A stretch of DNA of 64,000 nt, taken from NCBI GenBank assembly GCA_021791415.1, contig JAJYWQ010000050.1, positions 1 through 64,000 on the forward strand. Direction: 5' to 3'. The notes beneath the pieces are model-generated. The model was not told where the DNA came from. It did no database searches and was given only the letters and a program-made list of their open reading frames with translations. Position numbers and translations under genes: made by a program. Shown one piece after another: positions 16,347 through 25,234 of this stretch. Source of the DNA: a bacterium (lineage in GTDB: Bacteria > Chloroflexota > Dormibacteria > Aeolococcales > Bog-877). Each line of letters starts with the position of its first letter. Positions within the stretch are counted from its first letter, which is position 1.

Positions 16347-17000
16347 CTAACCGCGGCGTCGGCTCCCGCCCTCCGCGCCCTGGGGCAGTCGGACCGGGAA
16401 CATGAAGGTGATGAGCTCCACCGGCACCGTGCCCTCGGGCCTCTCGGCGGGGTCCAGACGGGGCATGAACCCCCCCAGCATGGTGTGCAGCCGGAGCTGG
16501 ATCTCCTCCAGCTCCTCCCTGGTCACCCAGAGCAGGAACTGGTTGGTCTCGGCCGCTGCCTGCCACTCCGGGGGATAGGTGGACCTGGTCGTCTCCCACA
16601 TCTCCAGGTGCTCGATCAGCCGGCGGCGGAAGATGCTTCCGAGCAACTCCGCCTCGACCGTGGCCTCGGCGTCCTCCCCCTCACGGGGGACGGTGTTGGC
16701 TCGGGCGACCATTCGCCAGGGCCGACGCCGCCCCGGTCCGCGCTCCCCCTCCTCGATGAAACCGTAGCGGGCCAGCTGCCGGAGGTGGAATGAGCAGGTG
16801 GTCGGGCTCTCCCCCACCAGCTCGGACACCTCGGTGGCGGTCAGCGGTCCGTCCACGGCCAGCGCCTCCAGAAGGGCGATGCGCAGGGGATGGGCCAGCG
16901 CCCGAAGAGTCCTGGCATCCTGAAGCCGGCGATAGGACCGGCGGGGATCCGCGGTGTCCGGTGGGGAGGCCTCGGCCTCCCCCTGGCCAAAGTCCTTCAC
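16347..17000 (-). CDS. ArsR-type winged-helix transcriptional regulator
   Basis: A 217-residue regulator: an ArsR-like winged helix (about 27-95, with L-A-H-P-L-R-I-A-L-L-E-A-L and the recognition helix around S-P-T-T-C-S-F-H-L-R-Q-L) and a C-terminal helical region (about 110-190). It has no obvious metal-binding Cys cluster, and the 217-residue length matches the class that carries a ligand-binding tail. A stand-alone gene between two unrelated minus-strand genes; its target is unknown. Confidence 0.85.
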   Translation of the reverse strand: MKDFGQGEAEASPPDTADPRRSYRRLQDARTLRALAHPLRIALLEALAVDGPLTATEVSELVGESPTTCSFHLRQLARYGFIEEGERGPGRRRPWRMVARANTVPREGEDAEATVEAELLGSIFRRRLIEHLEMWETTRSTYPPEWQAAAETNQFLLWVTREELEEIQLRLHTMLGGFMPRLDPAERPEGTVPVELITFMFPVRLPQGAEGGSRRRG

Positions 17001-17120
17001 GCGCGCTGCCCACCGGCGCCGAGGCCCGCCCGGCGGCAGACCTCCTGGCAGTCTTGGAGTCGCGGCAAGTGGGCCACCACCCCCTCATGTTCGCAGACCA
17101 CACCAGCTGGCGGGCCCTCC

Positions 17121-18812
17121 TCAGGTGCGGCCGAGGGTGCGGGCCTGAAGCGCCACCTGCAGGACCACCCGGGTCTCAGGGTCGTCCAGGGAGAGCTGGA
17201 GGAGCATCTCCAAGCGCTGCACCCGGTAGGTGAGGGTGTTGATGTGCACCTTGAGCCGGCGGGCCGCGGCCCGCTGGTTCCAGCCCTCCCCGGCCAGCGC
17301 CTCCAGCGTGGCCAGCAGCGGGGTCGCCCGCCGCCGTGAGTACTCCAGGAGGGGCCCCAGCGTCTCGCCCACGAAGCGGTCCACCGCCGCCGGGTCCCGC
17401 ACCTCGAGCAGTAGGCGCAGCGCCCCCAGCGAGCGGTAGGAGGCCACCAGCCGCGCCCTCCCTCCCCGGCGCGACAGGCGCAGCGCCTGCCGGGCCTCCT
17501 CATAGGCCCGGGGCAGCTCGTCTGCCCCAGCTGCCAGGTTGCCGATCCCGACGGAGACGCTGAGCCGGCGGTCCACCCCGTGGGCCAGCCGCGACATCTC
17601 CCGCCCCAGCTCCTCCACCTGCGCGAGCGAGGGACGGGCCGGATCACGGCCCGGGGCCTCCGCCGGCACCAGGACCAGGGTGGCGGCCCCCCGGGACGCC
17701 ACCACCGCCCCGGGGTGGCGGGGCCGGCAGTGCTCGACGAGATCGCGGGAGAGGCGCTCCTGAAGGGGCCCGGACTGGAGGGCGGTGGCGGAGCGTTCGT
17801 CGTCCGGCTCCAGGAGCAGCAGCCAGGCCTGGGCGGGGATCCGGAAGCCCAGCCGCTCGGCCCTCTGAGCCAGCCGCCTCGCCTCCTCGGGCTCTCCCCC
17901 GGCGGTGACCAGCCCCTCGATCAGGTCGCCGCGAAGCCGCCGCTCCACCTCGGCGGCGGCCCGCTCCTTGAGGAGCTCCAGCGCCACCACCGTGGCGCCC
18001 TGCTCCAGCGCTCGCCGCCGGGAGGCCGAGCCGCCGAGGTCGCCCTCCAGGGCGAGGACCGCGACCAGCTCGGAGCCCGCGCGGACCGGGGTCAGGGTGA
18101 GCTGCTGGGGTGGCCGGCCGTGGCGGACCGCCACCGGCCCCTCGGCCCCGGCCGTCAGCTGGGGTGGAAGCTGGAGCCGGCGGGGGCCCGGCCCTCGTCC
18201 CAGCCCGTGCTCCAACCGAAACCCCAGGGGGTCGTACACCCCCACCGCGCCCCCGGCCAGGCCTGAGATGGCCTCCACGATCCGGGCCAGTCCGGCGCCG
18301 GTGAGGACCAGCTCCGTGAACCGCTCGTGGGTCAGCTGGGCCAGGCGGACCTCCTCCAGCTGCTCCTCGAGGCGGCGCTGCAGCTCGCTGCGCTCCAGGA
18401 CCCCGGCGATCGCCCCGGCGATCGCCGAGAGGAACGCCACCTCCTCGGGACGGAACTCCCGCCGAGCCACGGTCTGGACGTTCAGCACCCCCACCATCCG
18501 GGGCCCCGCCTCTATGGGGACCGAGAGCATGGAGGTGAAGCGCGCCTCGTCGACCCCCTCCACCCACTTGAACCGGGGGTCGCGGGCCACCTCGGGCACG
18601 ACCAGAGGGAGCCGCGAGGCGGCCACGGCGCCGGTTATCCCCTCCCCCAGCGGCATCACGACCCGTCCCAGAGCCGCCTGGTTCAACCCGTTGGTGGCGG
18701 TGAGGACCAGCCCGCCGCGGGCCTCATCCTGCAGGTACAGGGCGCAGACGTCCGCATCCATGGCGCCGGTGGTCTGGCCGATCACCAGCTCCAGCAGGCG
18801 GTCGCGAGACAT
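17121..18812 (-). CDS. GAF-domain transcriptional regulator with PucR/CdaR-type HTH
   Basis: A 563-residue regulator: N-terminal GAF domain (about 1-135), a short coiled linker, a central GGDEF-like/CdaR region (about 300-430) and a C-terminal PucR helix-turn-helix (about 500-555: [19 protein letters not shown]). PucR-family proteins activate catabolic genes, often for purines, so control of the molybdenum hydroxylase or cofactor genes is possible but unproven. The ATG at 18812 has no ribosome site, and coding-like sequence ([12 protein letters not shown]) continues about 28 codons upstream to a stop without any ATG, GTG or TTG, so the true start may be CTG. Confidence 0.85.
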   Translation of the reverse strand: MSRDRLLELVIGQTTGAMDADVCALYLQDEARGGLVLTATNGLNQAALGRVVMPLGEGITGAVAASRLPLVVPEVARDPRFKWVEGVDEARFTSMLSVPIEAGPRMVGVLNVQTVARREFRPEEVAFLSAIAGAIAGVLERSELQRRLEEQLEEVRLAQLTHERFTELVLTGAGLARIVEAISGLAGGAVGVYDPLGFRLEHGLGRGPGPRRLQLPPQLTAGAEGPVAVRHGRPPQQLTLTPVRAGSELVAVLALEGDLGGSASRRRALEQGATVVALELLKERAAAEVERRLRGDLIEGLVTAGGEPEEARRLAQRAERLGFRIPAQAWLLLLEPDDERSATALQSGPLQERLSRDLVEHCRPRHPGAVVASRGAATLVLVPAEAPGRDPARPSLAQVEELGREMSRLAHGVDRRLSVSVGIGNLAAGADELPRAYEEARQALRLSRRGGRARLVASYRSLGALRLLLEVRDPAAVDRFVGETLGPLLEYSRRRATPLLATLEALAGEGWNQRAAARRLKVHINTLTYRVQRLEMLLQLSLDDPETRVVLQVALQARTLGRT

Positions 18813-18885
18813 GGTGGAGGCGGCGGCCAGCGCCAGCTGCTGGAGGAACAGCAGCTCGCGCAGCTCGCGGTCGTCCCGGGGATGG

Positions 18886-19395
18886 TCAGCCGGCGTGGGG
18901 GTCCTCCGGCCTGGTCACCGCCCCGGAGCGCCCCCCGCTCTTGGCCACCAGCTGCACCCCGTCCACCCGCGCCCAGGGGTCCACGCTCTTCAGCATGTCG
19001 ATCACGGTGAGGGCCGCCACCGCGACCGCGGTGAGGGCCTCCATCTCCACCCCGGTCGCATCGTCGCAGCGGGCCCGGGCCCACAGCCGGATGGCGGGAG
19101 TGTCCCGGTCGAGCTCGGCCTCCACGTCCACATGCCGCAGCGCCACCGGGTGGCAGAGCGGGATCAGCTCCGGGGTGCGCTTGGCCCCCATGATCCCGGC
19201 CAGCCGGGCCACCGCCAGCACGTCCCCCTTGGCGAGCTGACCGGCGGCCACAGCGTCCGCAGCCGCGGCACTGATGTGCACCCGTCCCTCGGCGGTCGCC
19301 TCGCGGCGGGACACCGGGCGGTCACCGACGTCCACCATCCGGGCCCGGCCCCGCTCGTCCAGGTGGGTGAGGCGGTGGCCTTCCTCGGGCGCCAT
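18886..19395 (-). CDS. moaC: Cyclic pyranopterin monophosphate synthase MoaC
   Basis: A 169-residue second enzyme of molybdenum cofactor synthesis, converting 3',8-cyclo-7,8-dihydro-GTP to cyclic pyranopterin monophosphate. Family landmarks: M-V-D-V-G-D near residue 20, [19 protein letters not shown] (about 57-75), L-C-H-P (about 80-83), [14 protein letters not shown] and a late D-M-L-K-S catalytic Lys segment. ATG 19395 overlaps the previous stop (ATGA). moaA was not found in the window. Context with the Mo hydroxylase genes 3 kb away fits cofactor supply. Confidence 0.94.
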   Translation of the reverse strand: MAPEEGHRLTHLDERGRARMVDVGDRPVSRREATAEGRVHISAAAADAVAAGQLAKGDVLAVARLAGIMGAKRTPELIPLCHPVALRHVDVEAELDRDTPAIRLWARARCDDATGVEMEALTAVAVAALTVIDMLKSVDPWARVDGVQLVAKSGGRSGAVTRPEDPHAG

Positions 19396-20021
19396 CAGCG
19401 CGTCCCCTGGCAGTACGCGGCCGCGGGCGGATGGGAGGAGCCGTAATACACGCCGACCACAACCAGGCCCGGTGGGGCCGCGGCACAGGCGAAGGAGACC
19501 TCCCGCCCCTCGGCGACCAGAGCGAGGTTGAACTGGGGGCTCAGCCCCCGGGTGAGAAGCTCCGGGATCAGCTTGGGAAGCCCCAGCTGCCCGATCGAGA
19601 GGCCCGTGAAGGACATGGTGACCACGGTCCCTCCTCCGGAGCGAAGCTCCACCGGCCCGCTGACGACGATGGCGTGGCCCAGGATCGCGGTGTCCCCGCT
19701 CACCACGATCTGCCCCCCGACGGAGTGGACCTGGAGGTTGCCCAGGCCCACGTACCCGGGGAGGCTCTCCTGAAGCAGGCTGGTCGCCTCGGAGTCGGTG
19801 AGCTGGATGAGCGCCACCGGTTGCTGGGCCGCGAGCGCCGACTCCACGCCGCTGGCCACGGCCAGCTGTACCGCCGCCGGGCCGACCGGCTTCACCGGGG
19901 CGAAGTCCGGGGGGGTCAGCATCTGGTGGACGCCGTAAAGGAGGAGGGCCGCCACCACCAGCAGCGGCAGAAGACAGCCCAGGCACCCCCCGAGGCAGCT
20001 GCGGCGGACGAAGGAGAACAC
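19395..20021 (-). CDS. Single-pass membrane protein with Cys-rich juxtamembrane motif
   Basis: A 208-residue protein of unknown function. A short basic N-terminus runs into a cysteine motif (C9, C13, C16 in R-R-S-C-L-G-G-C-L-G-C-L-L) and a transmembrane helix (about 17-33); the rest is extracytoplasmic, with long valine-rich beta stretches and two Cys near the C-terminus. GTG 20021 behind GAGGG, just after the upstream stop, is preferred over ATG 20060, which lies inside the NUDIX gene. The Cys motif resembles that of the GH5 protein at the left end of the window. Confidence 0.7.
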   Translation of the reverse strand: MFSFVRRSCLGGCLGCLLPLLVVAALLLYGVHQMLTPPDFAPVKPVGPAAVQLAVASGVESALAAQQPVALIQLTDSEATSLLQESLPGYVGLGNLQVHSVGGQIVVSGDTAILGHAIVVSGPVELRSGGGTVVTMSFTGLSIGQLGLPKLIPELLTRGLSPQFNLALVAEGREVSFACAAAPPGLVVVGVYYGSSHPPAAAYCQGTR

Positions 20022-20022
20022 C

Positions 20023-20526
20023 TCAGCCCTCGCCGGCCCGCCAGGCCGCCAACGCCTCACGGTGGGCGGAGAAGCCCAGCTCGGGTGACCTCGAGGGGTC
20101 GACCAGCGTCAGCTCCAGCGCCTCCGGGGTGGTCCTCCCCTGGCCCCCGCTGAGCCGGCCCACGTAGGCCAGTACCAGGAGCCCACCGCCGTCCCCGACC
20201 GGGACGTGGTGCACCCCCTCCAGCCGCTCCACCTCCAGCTCCAGCCCAGTCTCCTCGAACAGCTCGCGGCGGGCGGCATCAGCGGGGGTCTCGTCGGCAT
20301 CCACGTAGCCGCCGGGGAGCGCCCACTCCCCCTGGGCGGGCGGGGTGCCGCGGCGGATGAGGAGAAGCTGGCCGCCAGCATCGTGGGCCAGCACCGCCAC
20401 CGCCACCTTGGGGTCGGGCCAGGCCACGAACTCGCAGGCGGGGCAGCCCGGGAGCCACCGCCCCTCCACCTCGCGAGGGAGGAGGCGGGTCCCGCAGGCC
20501 GGGCAGAACCGGTACTCCACCCTCAT
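20023..20526 (-). CDS. NUDIX hydrolase with N-terminal zinc ribbon
   Basis: A 167-residue hydrolase. A four-Cys zinc ribbon (C8, C11, C28, C31) precedes the Nudix domain; the complete Nudix box, GX5EX7REUXEEXGU, spans about 72-94. Zinc-ribbon Nudix proteins such as NudC-like and ADP-ribose/NADH pyrophosphatases share this layout, but the substrate cannot be assigned. ATG 20526 overlaps the stop of the upstream 98-residue gene (ATGA). Confidence 0.88.
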   Translation of the reverse strand: MRVEYRFCPACGTRLLPREVEGRWLPGCPACEFVAWPDPKVAVAVLAHDAGGQLLLIRRGTPPAQGEWALPGGYVDADETPADAARRELFEETGLELEVERLEGVHHVPVGDGGGLLVLAYVGRLSGGQGRTTPEALELTLVDPSRSPELGFSAHREALAAWRAGEG

Positions 20527-20819
20527 GGGTTCCAGACGATGCCGACCACGGTCAGCTCGCTGTCCTCGCGCCGCAATGACCGGATCCTGGCCGCCACGTA
20601 GCGGCCGTCCCCCGGGAGCAGCGTCAGGGGGTGGCCCGCCCAGGGGCGCGGCACGGTCACCGGCTCGCGCAGCCGGGAGCGGAGGTACTCGGCAAGGCCG
20701 GGGTCGTCTGAGCGCACCTCTCCGTCCTCCCGCACCACGGCCAGCTGGCCCCCGCGCTCGACCTCCCAGCCCAGTACGTCGGTCTTCGAATTCAACCGCC
20801 CGATGATAAGGCGGCTCAC
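20523..20819 (-). CDS. Conserved-looking small protein of unknown function
   Basis: About 98 residues beginning S-R-L-I-I-G-R-L after a GTG start at 20819 that overlaps the dinB stop (GTGA); its own TGA overlaps the NUDIX start. An upstream start at 20870 is possible but would lie inside dinB. The sequence alternates strands and turns and ends with a hydrophobic V-V-G-I-V-W segment; no domain is recognised. Tight coupling on both sides argues that it is a real gene. Confidence 0.6.
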   Translation of the reverse strand: MSRLIIGRLNSKTDVLGWEVERGGQLAVVREDGEVRSDDPGLAEYLRSRLREPVTVPRPWAGHPLTLLPGDGRYVAARIRSLRREDSELTVVGIVWNP

Positions 20820-22060
20820 CTCTCCCGCAGGGGCGGTTCGCCCAGCGCGCGCAGGTGGTCCCGATTCCAATCCGACACCCGGCCCAGGTCACCGACCCCG
20901 CGGGTGATCGCCCGGGCCCCGAACTGTGAACGCAGCCGGTCGAGGGCCTGGTCCAGCCGGGCGGCACGGGACTCGTCGGTCGGGAAAAGCCCGGACTCCT
21001 CCCCCTCCTGGAGCCGTCCCGCCCCCACGCCGAGGAGCCGGACGCCCGGCGCGTAGACCGCCGCCAGCAGCCCCTCGGCGGACCTGGAGAGCTGCAGGTC
21101 GAGGCAGGAGGGGGTGGCGAGGGACTGCTGGCGGGTCACGGTTCGAAAGTCCTGGAAGCGGACCTTGAGGATGACGGTCCCCGCCAGCAAGCCCTGGGCC
21201 CTAAGCCGGCCTGCCACCGCGAAAGCCATCTGCCGAACCATCCTCCGGGCCTCGTTCAGGGAGGTCAGGTCCACCTCGAAGGTCCGCTCCCGGCTGATCG
21301 ACCGGGGCAGCCCCGGAGGGACCACCGGGCTGGGGTCGTGTCCCCGGGCCCGGGCCTGGAGCTGCGCCCCCTGGGACCCGAGGGCAGCCAGCAGCGAGGG
21401 TTGGTCCAGCCGGGCCAGGTCCCCGATGGTCCTCGCCCCCAGGAGCTTCAGCCTCTCCACGGTCTTGGGCCCGGCCCCGGGCAGCCGCTCCAATGGGAGG
21501 GGGGCGAGGAACTCCGTCTCCCCTCCGGGCGGGACCACGACGAGCCCTCTCGGCTTGCGCAGGTCGGAAGCGACCTTGGCCACCGTCTTGCAGGTTGCCA
21601 CGCCCACGGAGCAGGGCAGCCCCAGCTCGGAGCTCAGCCGGCGCTGGATGGTGGCGGCGATCGTCGGGCCCTCCCCGGCCAGGAGCCTGGACCCGCTAAC
21701 GTCCAGGTAGGCCTCGTCGAGGGACCCCGGCTCCACCAGGGGGGTGTAGTCGCGGAAAACGGCGAAGACCTGCTTGGAGAGCTCGGCATAGTGGGCGATG
21801 TCAACCGGAAGCACCACCAACTCCGGGCACTGGCGCAGGGCCACCGAGAGCGGCAGCGCGGACCGCACCCCGAAGGCGCGGGCCTCGTACGAGGCGGCGC
21901 TCACCACCGCCCGCCCCGGACGGCGCGGCTCCCCGGGGTGGAATTCGGCCCCTCCCGCCACCGCGACCGGTCGGCCGGTCAGCTCCGGTCGGCGGAGCAG
22001 CTCGCAGGAGACGAAGAAGGCGTCCAGATCGGCGTGGAGGATGGTCCGGGCCGTGCCCAC
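20816..22060 (-). CDS. dinB: DNA polymerase IV (Y-family, translesion synthesis)
   Basis: A 414-residue Y-family polymerase. The palm motifs are present: H-A-D-L-D-A-F-F near the start, Y-E-A-R-A-F-G-V-R-S, and the catalytic D-E-A-Y-L-D-V-S, followed by S-V-G-V-A-T-C-K-T-V-A-K-V-A-S-D and a helix-hairpin-helix (L-P-G-A-G-P-K-T-V-E-R-L). The usual Ile/Val before DEA is Leu. GTG 22060 with GAGGGAG 7 nt upstream was preferred to ATG 22114, which lies inside proS. No LexA-like box was noticed; it probably relies on the proS promoter. Confidence 0.9.
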   Translation of the reverse strand: MGTARTILHADLDAFFVSCELLRRPELTGRPVAVAGGAEFHPGEPRRPGRAVVSAASYEARAFGVRSALPLSVALRQCPELVVLPVDIAHYAELSKQVFAVFRDYTPLVEPGSLDEAYLDVSGSRLLAGEGPTIAATIQRRLSSELGLPCSVGVATCKTVAKVASDLRKPRGLVVVPPGGETEFLAPLPLERLPGAGPKTVERLKLLGARTIGDLARLDQPSLLAALGSQGAQLQARARGHDPSPVVPPGLPRSISRERTFEVDLTSLNEARRMVRQMAFAVAGRLRAQGLLAGTVILKVRFQDFRTVTRQQSLATPSCLDLQLSRSAEGLLAAVYAPGVRLLGVGAGRLQEGEESGLFPTDESRAARLDQALDRLRSQFGARAITRGVGDLGRVSDWNRDHLRALGEPPLRER

Positions 22061-22073
22061 GCCGCCGTCTCCC

Positions 22074-23870
22074 TCAGCCGGCGGGTCCGAAGGTGCGCTC
22101 GGCCAGCTCCTCAACTCCCGCCATCCGTTCGCTCACTTGGAGGTCGAGCTCCTGCCAGAGCGCGCCCACCTCCTCCTGCACCGCCCCCGCGGCGCCGGCG
22201 AGGGGAACGTCCCGGGCCTCGCCCAGTCGGCGCTTGAGCTCCACCGCCTCGCGCTGCAGAGTCCTCGGGGATACGGTCACCCGGAGCGGCATCCCACGCA
22301 GGTCGGAGTCCGCGAACTTGATCCCGGCGCTCACGTCCCGGTCGTCGTAGAGGGCCTCGACCCCGGCTCGCTCCAGATCGTGGTACAGGCGCTGCGCGGC
22401 CTCGACGACCTTCGGGTCGGCGCCCACCTGGACCAGCGCCACCTGGAAGGGCGCTATGGAGACCGGCAGGGCCAGACCGCGCTCGTCGTGGTGCTCCTCG
22501 GCAACGCAGGCCAGAAGCCGCCCCAGACCGATGCCGTACGAGCCCATGACCACCGGCCGCTGGCGCCCGTCCTCGTCCGTGTACATGGCACCCAGAGCCT
22601 CGCTGTAACGGGTGCCGAGCTGGAAGATGTTGCCGTACTCGATGCCGCGCCGGAGGTCCAGGGGCCCTGCGCAGCGGGGACAGGGGTCCCCGCCCACCGC
22701 GGCCGCCAGCGGCAGCTCCTGGTCCACCTGGCCGTCCCGCTCCAGGTTGAAGTTGCGCAGGTGCCATCCCTCGCGATTGGCACCCGCCACCAGATTGCGG
22801 CGCCGCCGGAGGCTGGAGTCGGCAATCACGGTGACCGCGGCCCGATCCAGCCCGCGCGGCGACATGTAGCCGGCCACCGCGCCCACCTGAGCCAGCTCCT
22901 CGGCGGTCGCCGCCCGGAGCTCGACCGCCCCGCTGGCCTGGCGGAGGCGGGCGAGGTTCACCTCCCGGTCCCCGGGGACCACCGCCAGGACCACCCGTCC
23001 CCCCCTCCCACGCTCCAACTCGGCGAGGTAGCCCACCGTCTTCGCCACCCTGGACAGCTCGACCCCGAGAGCGGCCGCAACCTCGGCGACGGTGGTGCAG
23101 CCGGGCGTGGCCACCTCCTCGAGGGGCAGCTCCGGGATGTCCTCGGCCGGCGCCTCCAGCCGCTCCGCCACCTCCTGATTGGCGGCGTACCCACAGCGAG
23201 GACAGAGCAGCAGGGTGTCCTCGCCCTGGTCGGAGAGGTACATGAACTCGTGGGCGACCTTGCCGCCCATCATCCCCACGTCGCTGAGCACTGCCGCCAC
23301 CGGAAGGCCCGCCCGGGCAGCGATCCGGAAGTAGGCGTGGAAGTGCTTGCGGTAGGCGGCGAGCAGCCCCTCGGGGTCCCGATCCAGCGAGTAGGAGTCC
23401 TTCATCCAGAACTCCCTGGTGCGGATCAGCCCGGCCCGTGGGCGCGGCTCGTCCCGGAACTTGGTCTGGATCTGGTAGACGATCCGGGGCAGGTCCCGGT
23501 AGGAGCTGACCTGGCTGGCCGCCAGGTCGGCCACCACCTCCTCGTGGGTCATGGCCACCACCATCTCCCGGCCTCGCCGGTCCTGGAAGCGGACCAGGGT
23601 CTCGTCGACGTCCTGCCACCTTCCGGAGCGCTGCCAGATGTCAGCGGGCTGGACGACCGGCATGGCCACCTCCTGCCCCCCGATGGCGTTCATCTCCTCG
23701 CGTAGGATCCGCCGGATCCGCTCCTGGGAGCGCGCCCCCAGGGGGAGCAGGCTGAAGATTCCGGCCGCCAGCTGCTGCAGGTAGCCGGCGCGCAGGAGCA
23801 GCTGGTGGGAGAAGAGCTCGTCCGAGGGCGCCGCTCTCAGGGTCGCGCCGAAGAGCTGGCTCACCCTCAT
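22074..23870 (-). CDS. proS: Prolyl-tRNA synthetase (bacterial type)
   Basis: A 598-residue class II synthetase that charges tRNA-Pro. Class II motif 1 lies around residues 45-75, motif 2 around F-R-D-E-P-R-P-R-A-G-L-I-R-T-R-E-F and motif 3 near M-G-S-Y-G-I-G-L-G-R. The length and the inserted domain (about 230-400) show the bacterial form with the YbaK-like editing domain for mischarged Ala. The ATG at 23870 has no ribosome site but a TAAACT -10 element 8 nt upstream, so the mRNA is probably leaderless. It heads the proS-dinB-NUDIX-moaC gene run. Confidence 0.95.
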   Translation of the reverse strand: MRVSQLFGATLRAAPSDELFSHQLLLRAGYLQQLAAGIFSLLPLGARSQERIRRILREEMNAIGGQEVAMPVVQPADIWQRSGRWQDVDETLVRFQDRRGREMVVAMTHEEVVADLAASQVSSYRDLPRIVYQIQTKFRDEPRPRAGLIRTREFWMKDSYSLDRDPEGLLAAYRKHFHAYFRIAARAGLPVAAVLSDVGMMGGKVAHEFMYLSDQGEDTLLLCPRCGYAANQEVAERLEAPAEDIPELPLEEVATPGCTTVAEVAAALGVELSRVAKTVGYLAELERGRGGRVVLAVVPGDREVNLARLRQASGAVELRAATAEELAQVGAVAGYMSPRGLDRAAVTVIADSSLRRRRNLVAGANREGWHLRNFNLERDGQVDQELPLAAAVGGDPCPRCAGPLDLRRGIEYGNIFQLGTRYSEALGAMYTDEDGRQRPVVMGSYGIGLGRLLACVAEEHHDERGLALPVSIAPFQVALVQVGADPKVVEAAQRLYHDLERAGVEALYDDRDVSAGIKFADSDLRGMPLRVTVSPRTLQREAVELKRRLGEARDVPLAGAAGAVQEEVGALWQELDLQVSERMAGVEELAERTFGPAG

Positions 23871-23878
23871 TTGCGGCC

Positions 23879-23884
23879 AGTTTA
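23879..23884 (-). promoter_or_regulatory. -10 element of proS (near-leaderless)
   Basis: On the minus strand, TAAACT ends 8 nt before the proS ATG. A -35 was not evident. The expected transcription start is within two bases of the start codon. Confidence 0.45.
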
Positions 23885-23937
23885 CCGGCAGTGGGCGGCG
23901 GGAATTGAAGGCCGGGACCGGGGCCGCGGGCAGACCA

Positions 23938-23943
23938 TACAAT
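23938..23943 (+). promoter_or_regulatory. -10 element of the VOC gene (leaderless)
   Basis: TACAAT ends 6 nt before GTG 23950, so transcription should begin at the start codon. It is divergent from the proS promoter, 54 bp away. Confidence 0.6.
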
Positions 23944-23949
23944 TCCGCC

Positions 23950-24378
23950 GTGGAGCCCCGGATCTCGCTGATCGCGCTCGGTGTCTCTGATCTGGAGCGC
24001 TCCTTCCGCTTCTACGGGGATGGGCTGGGGCTCCCGACCACAGGCAGGCCCGAGGACGGGATCGTCTTCTTTCAGACCTCAGGCGTGACCCTGGAGCTCT
24101 TCCCGTACTCCGAGCTGGCCGCGGACGTGGGTCCCGGTTGGGACGTTCCCCGTTCCAAGTTCCCCGGCATCACTCTGGCCCACAACGTGCGCCAGCGCCA
24201 CCAGGTGGACGAGCTGCTCCAGCGGGCCCAGGAGGCGGGGGGACAGATCGTGAAACCAGCGGCCGAAACCAACTGGGGAGGATACGGCGGGTACTTCGCC
24301 GACCCGGACGGCTACCTCTGGGAGGTTGCCTTCGGCGCCTTCGACTTCAACGAGGACGGCTCCCTGCGCGTCCCCTGA
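23950..24378 (+). CDS. VOC-superfamily protein (glyoxalase/dioxygenase fold)
   Basis: A 142-residue protein of the vicinal oxygen chelate fold: two beta-alpha-beta-beta-beta units, starting I-A-L-G-V-S-D-L-E-R-S-F-R-F-Y and ending G-Y-F-A-D-P-D-G-Y-L-W-E-V. The C-terminal Glu of W-E-V is the usual metal ligand; the early His ligand of true glyoxalase I is absent, as in many uncharacterised family members. Substrate unknown. GTG 23950 is fixed by the TACAAT element 6 nt upstream; no ribosome binding site exists. Confidence 0.85.
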   Translation: MEPRISLIALGVSDLERSFRFYGDGLGLPTTGRPEDGIVFFQTSGVTLELFPYSELAADVGPGWDVPRSKFPGITLAHNVRQRHQVDELLQRAQEAGGQIVKPAAETNWGGYGGYFADPDGYLWEVAFGAFDFNEDGSLRVP

Positions 24379-24490
24379 GGGGCGGTCGGTGCGGGTGTGG
24401 CCGCCCCCAACCTCCCCGGGAGCGGAGAGGCGACGCCAGCCGAGCCCTGTTTTTAGCAAGCAGCCGGCGGTACCGTGCTGTCCCTCTTGG

Positions 24491-25234
24491 TCAGGCGCAC
24501 AGCCCCGGGGGACGGCGAACTAGCTCCCCGATCTCTTCGAACGAGCCGAGCCGGTGGACCACATGGTCGGGCGCCGCCTCCGCCCCCGGGGCCAGAAGCG
24601 GCAGGAGGCCGGCCCGTCCCGCCCCCTGGATGTCGGCCCTCCACTCGTCCCCCACGAACCAGGCCTCGTCTGGCTCCACCCCCAGCCTGCCGAGAAGGAG
24701 CTGGAAGGCGAGAGGAGAGGGCTTGCGGACTCCCACCTCGCTGCTGAACATGGCGACGTCCAACAGTGGCGCCAGCCGCACCCGGCGGAGGACGCCGTGG
24801 AGCACCGCGGGGGGGTAGGGCGCGTTGGACAGAAGACCGACCCGGAGGCCATCCGCTCGCAGTCCGGAGAGGGCCTCAAGCACCCCCGGGCGCACCGAGA
24901 CCACCTCCGCCCAGGGGGGCTGGAGCACCTCGCAGGCGAGGGCCCCCGCCTCGGCCGGGAGCTGGCGGCGGAGGACGTGGCCCAGCGCCCTCCCGTACAC
25001 GGACACGATCTCCACCTCGCGGAGCGGCCGGCGCCGATGGGCGGCGGCGATCAGGTGATCCACCCTGGCGTCGACCGCGGGCCCCAGCTCCTCGGCCGGC
25101 AGCGGGAGCCGGACCACCTGGAGCCGGTCGATCAGCTCCAGCCCCGCGGCGCGCAGCCCGTCCTCGGGATAGCCGATCTCCACCAAGGTGTTGCCGAAGT
25201 CGAAGGCCACCGCTCGAGGCCGTCGGCGCCTCAT
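24491..25234 (-). CDS. HAD-superfamily hydrolase
   Basis: A 247-residue phosphatase-like protein. Motif I is D-F-G-N-T-L (where most have DxDxT; the second acid is Asn here), motif II L-L-S-N, motif III the Lys of V-R-K-P, and motif IV F-V-G-D-E-W-R-A-D. A helical cap lies between motifs I and II. Motif I with D-x-G-N-T rather than D-x-D-G-T occurs in a subset of putative HAD phosphatases. ATG 25234 overlaps the stop of the upstream gene (ATGA). Substrate unknown. Confidence 0.85.
   Translation of the reverse strand: MRRRRPRAVAFDFGNTLVEIGYPEDGLRAAGLELIDRLQVVRLPLPAEELGPAVDARVDHLIAAAHRRRPLREVEIVSVYGRALGHVLRRQLPAEAGALACEVLQPPWAEVVSVRPGVLEALSGLRADGLRVGLLSNAPYPPAVLHGVLRRVRLAPLLDVAMFSSEVGVRKPSPLAFQLLLGRLGVEPDEAWFVGDEWRADIQGAGRAGLLPLLAPGAEAAPDHVVHRLGSFEEIGELVRRPPGLCA

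Noticed and set aside
24379-24454. Bidirectional terminator between the VOC and HAD genes
   Set aside because: There is a 7-bp GGGGCGG/CCGCCCC repeat with a 15-nt loop and a distant run of five T, but the two are not adjacent, so it does not form a convincing intrinsic terminator.
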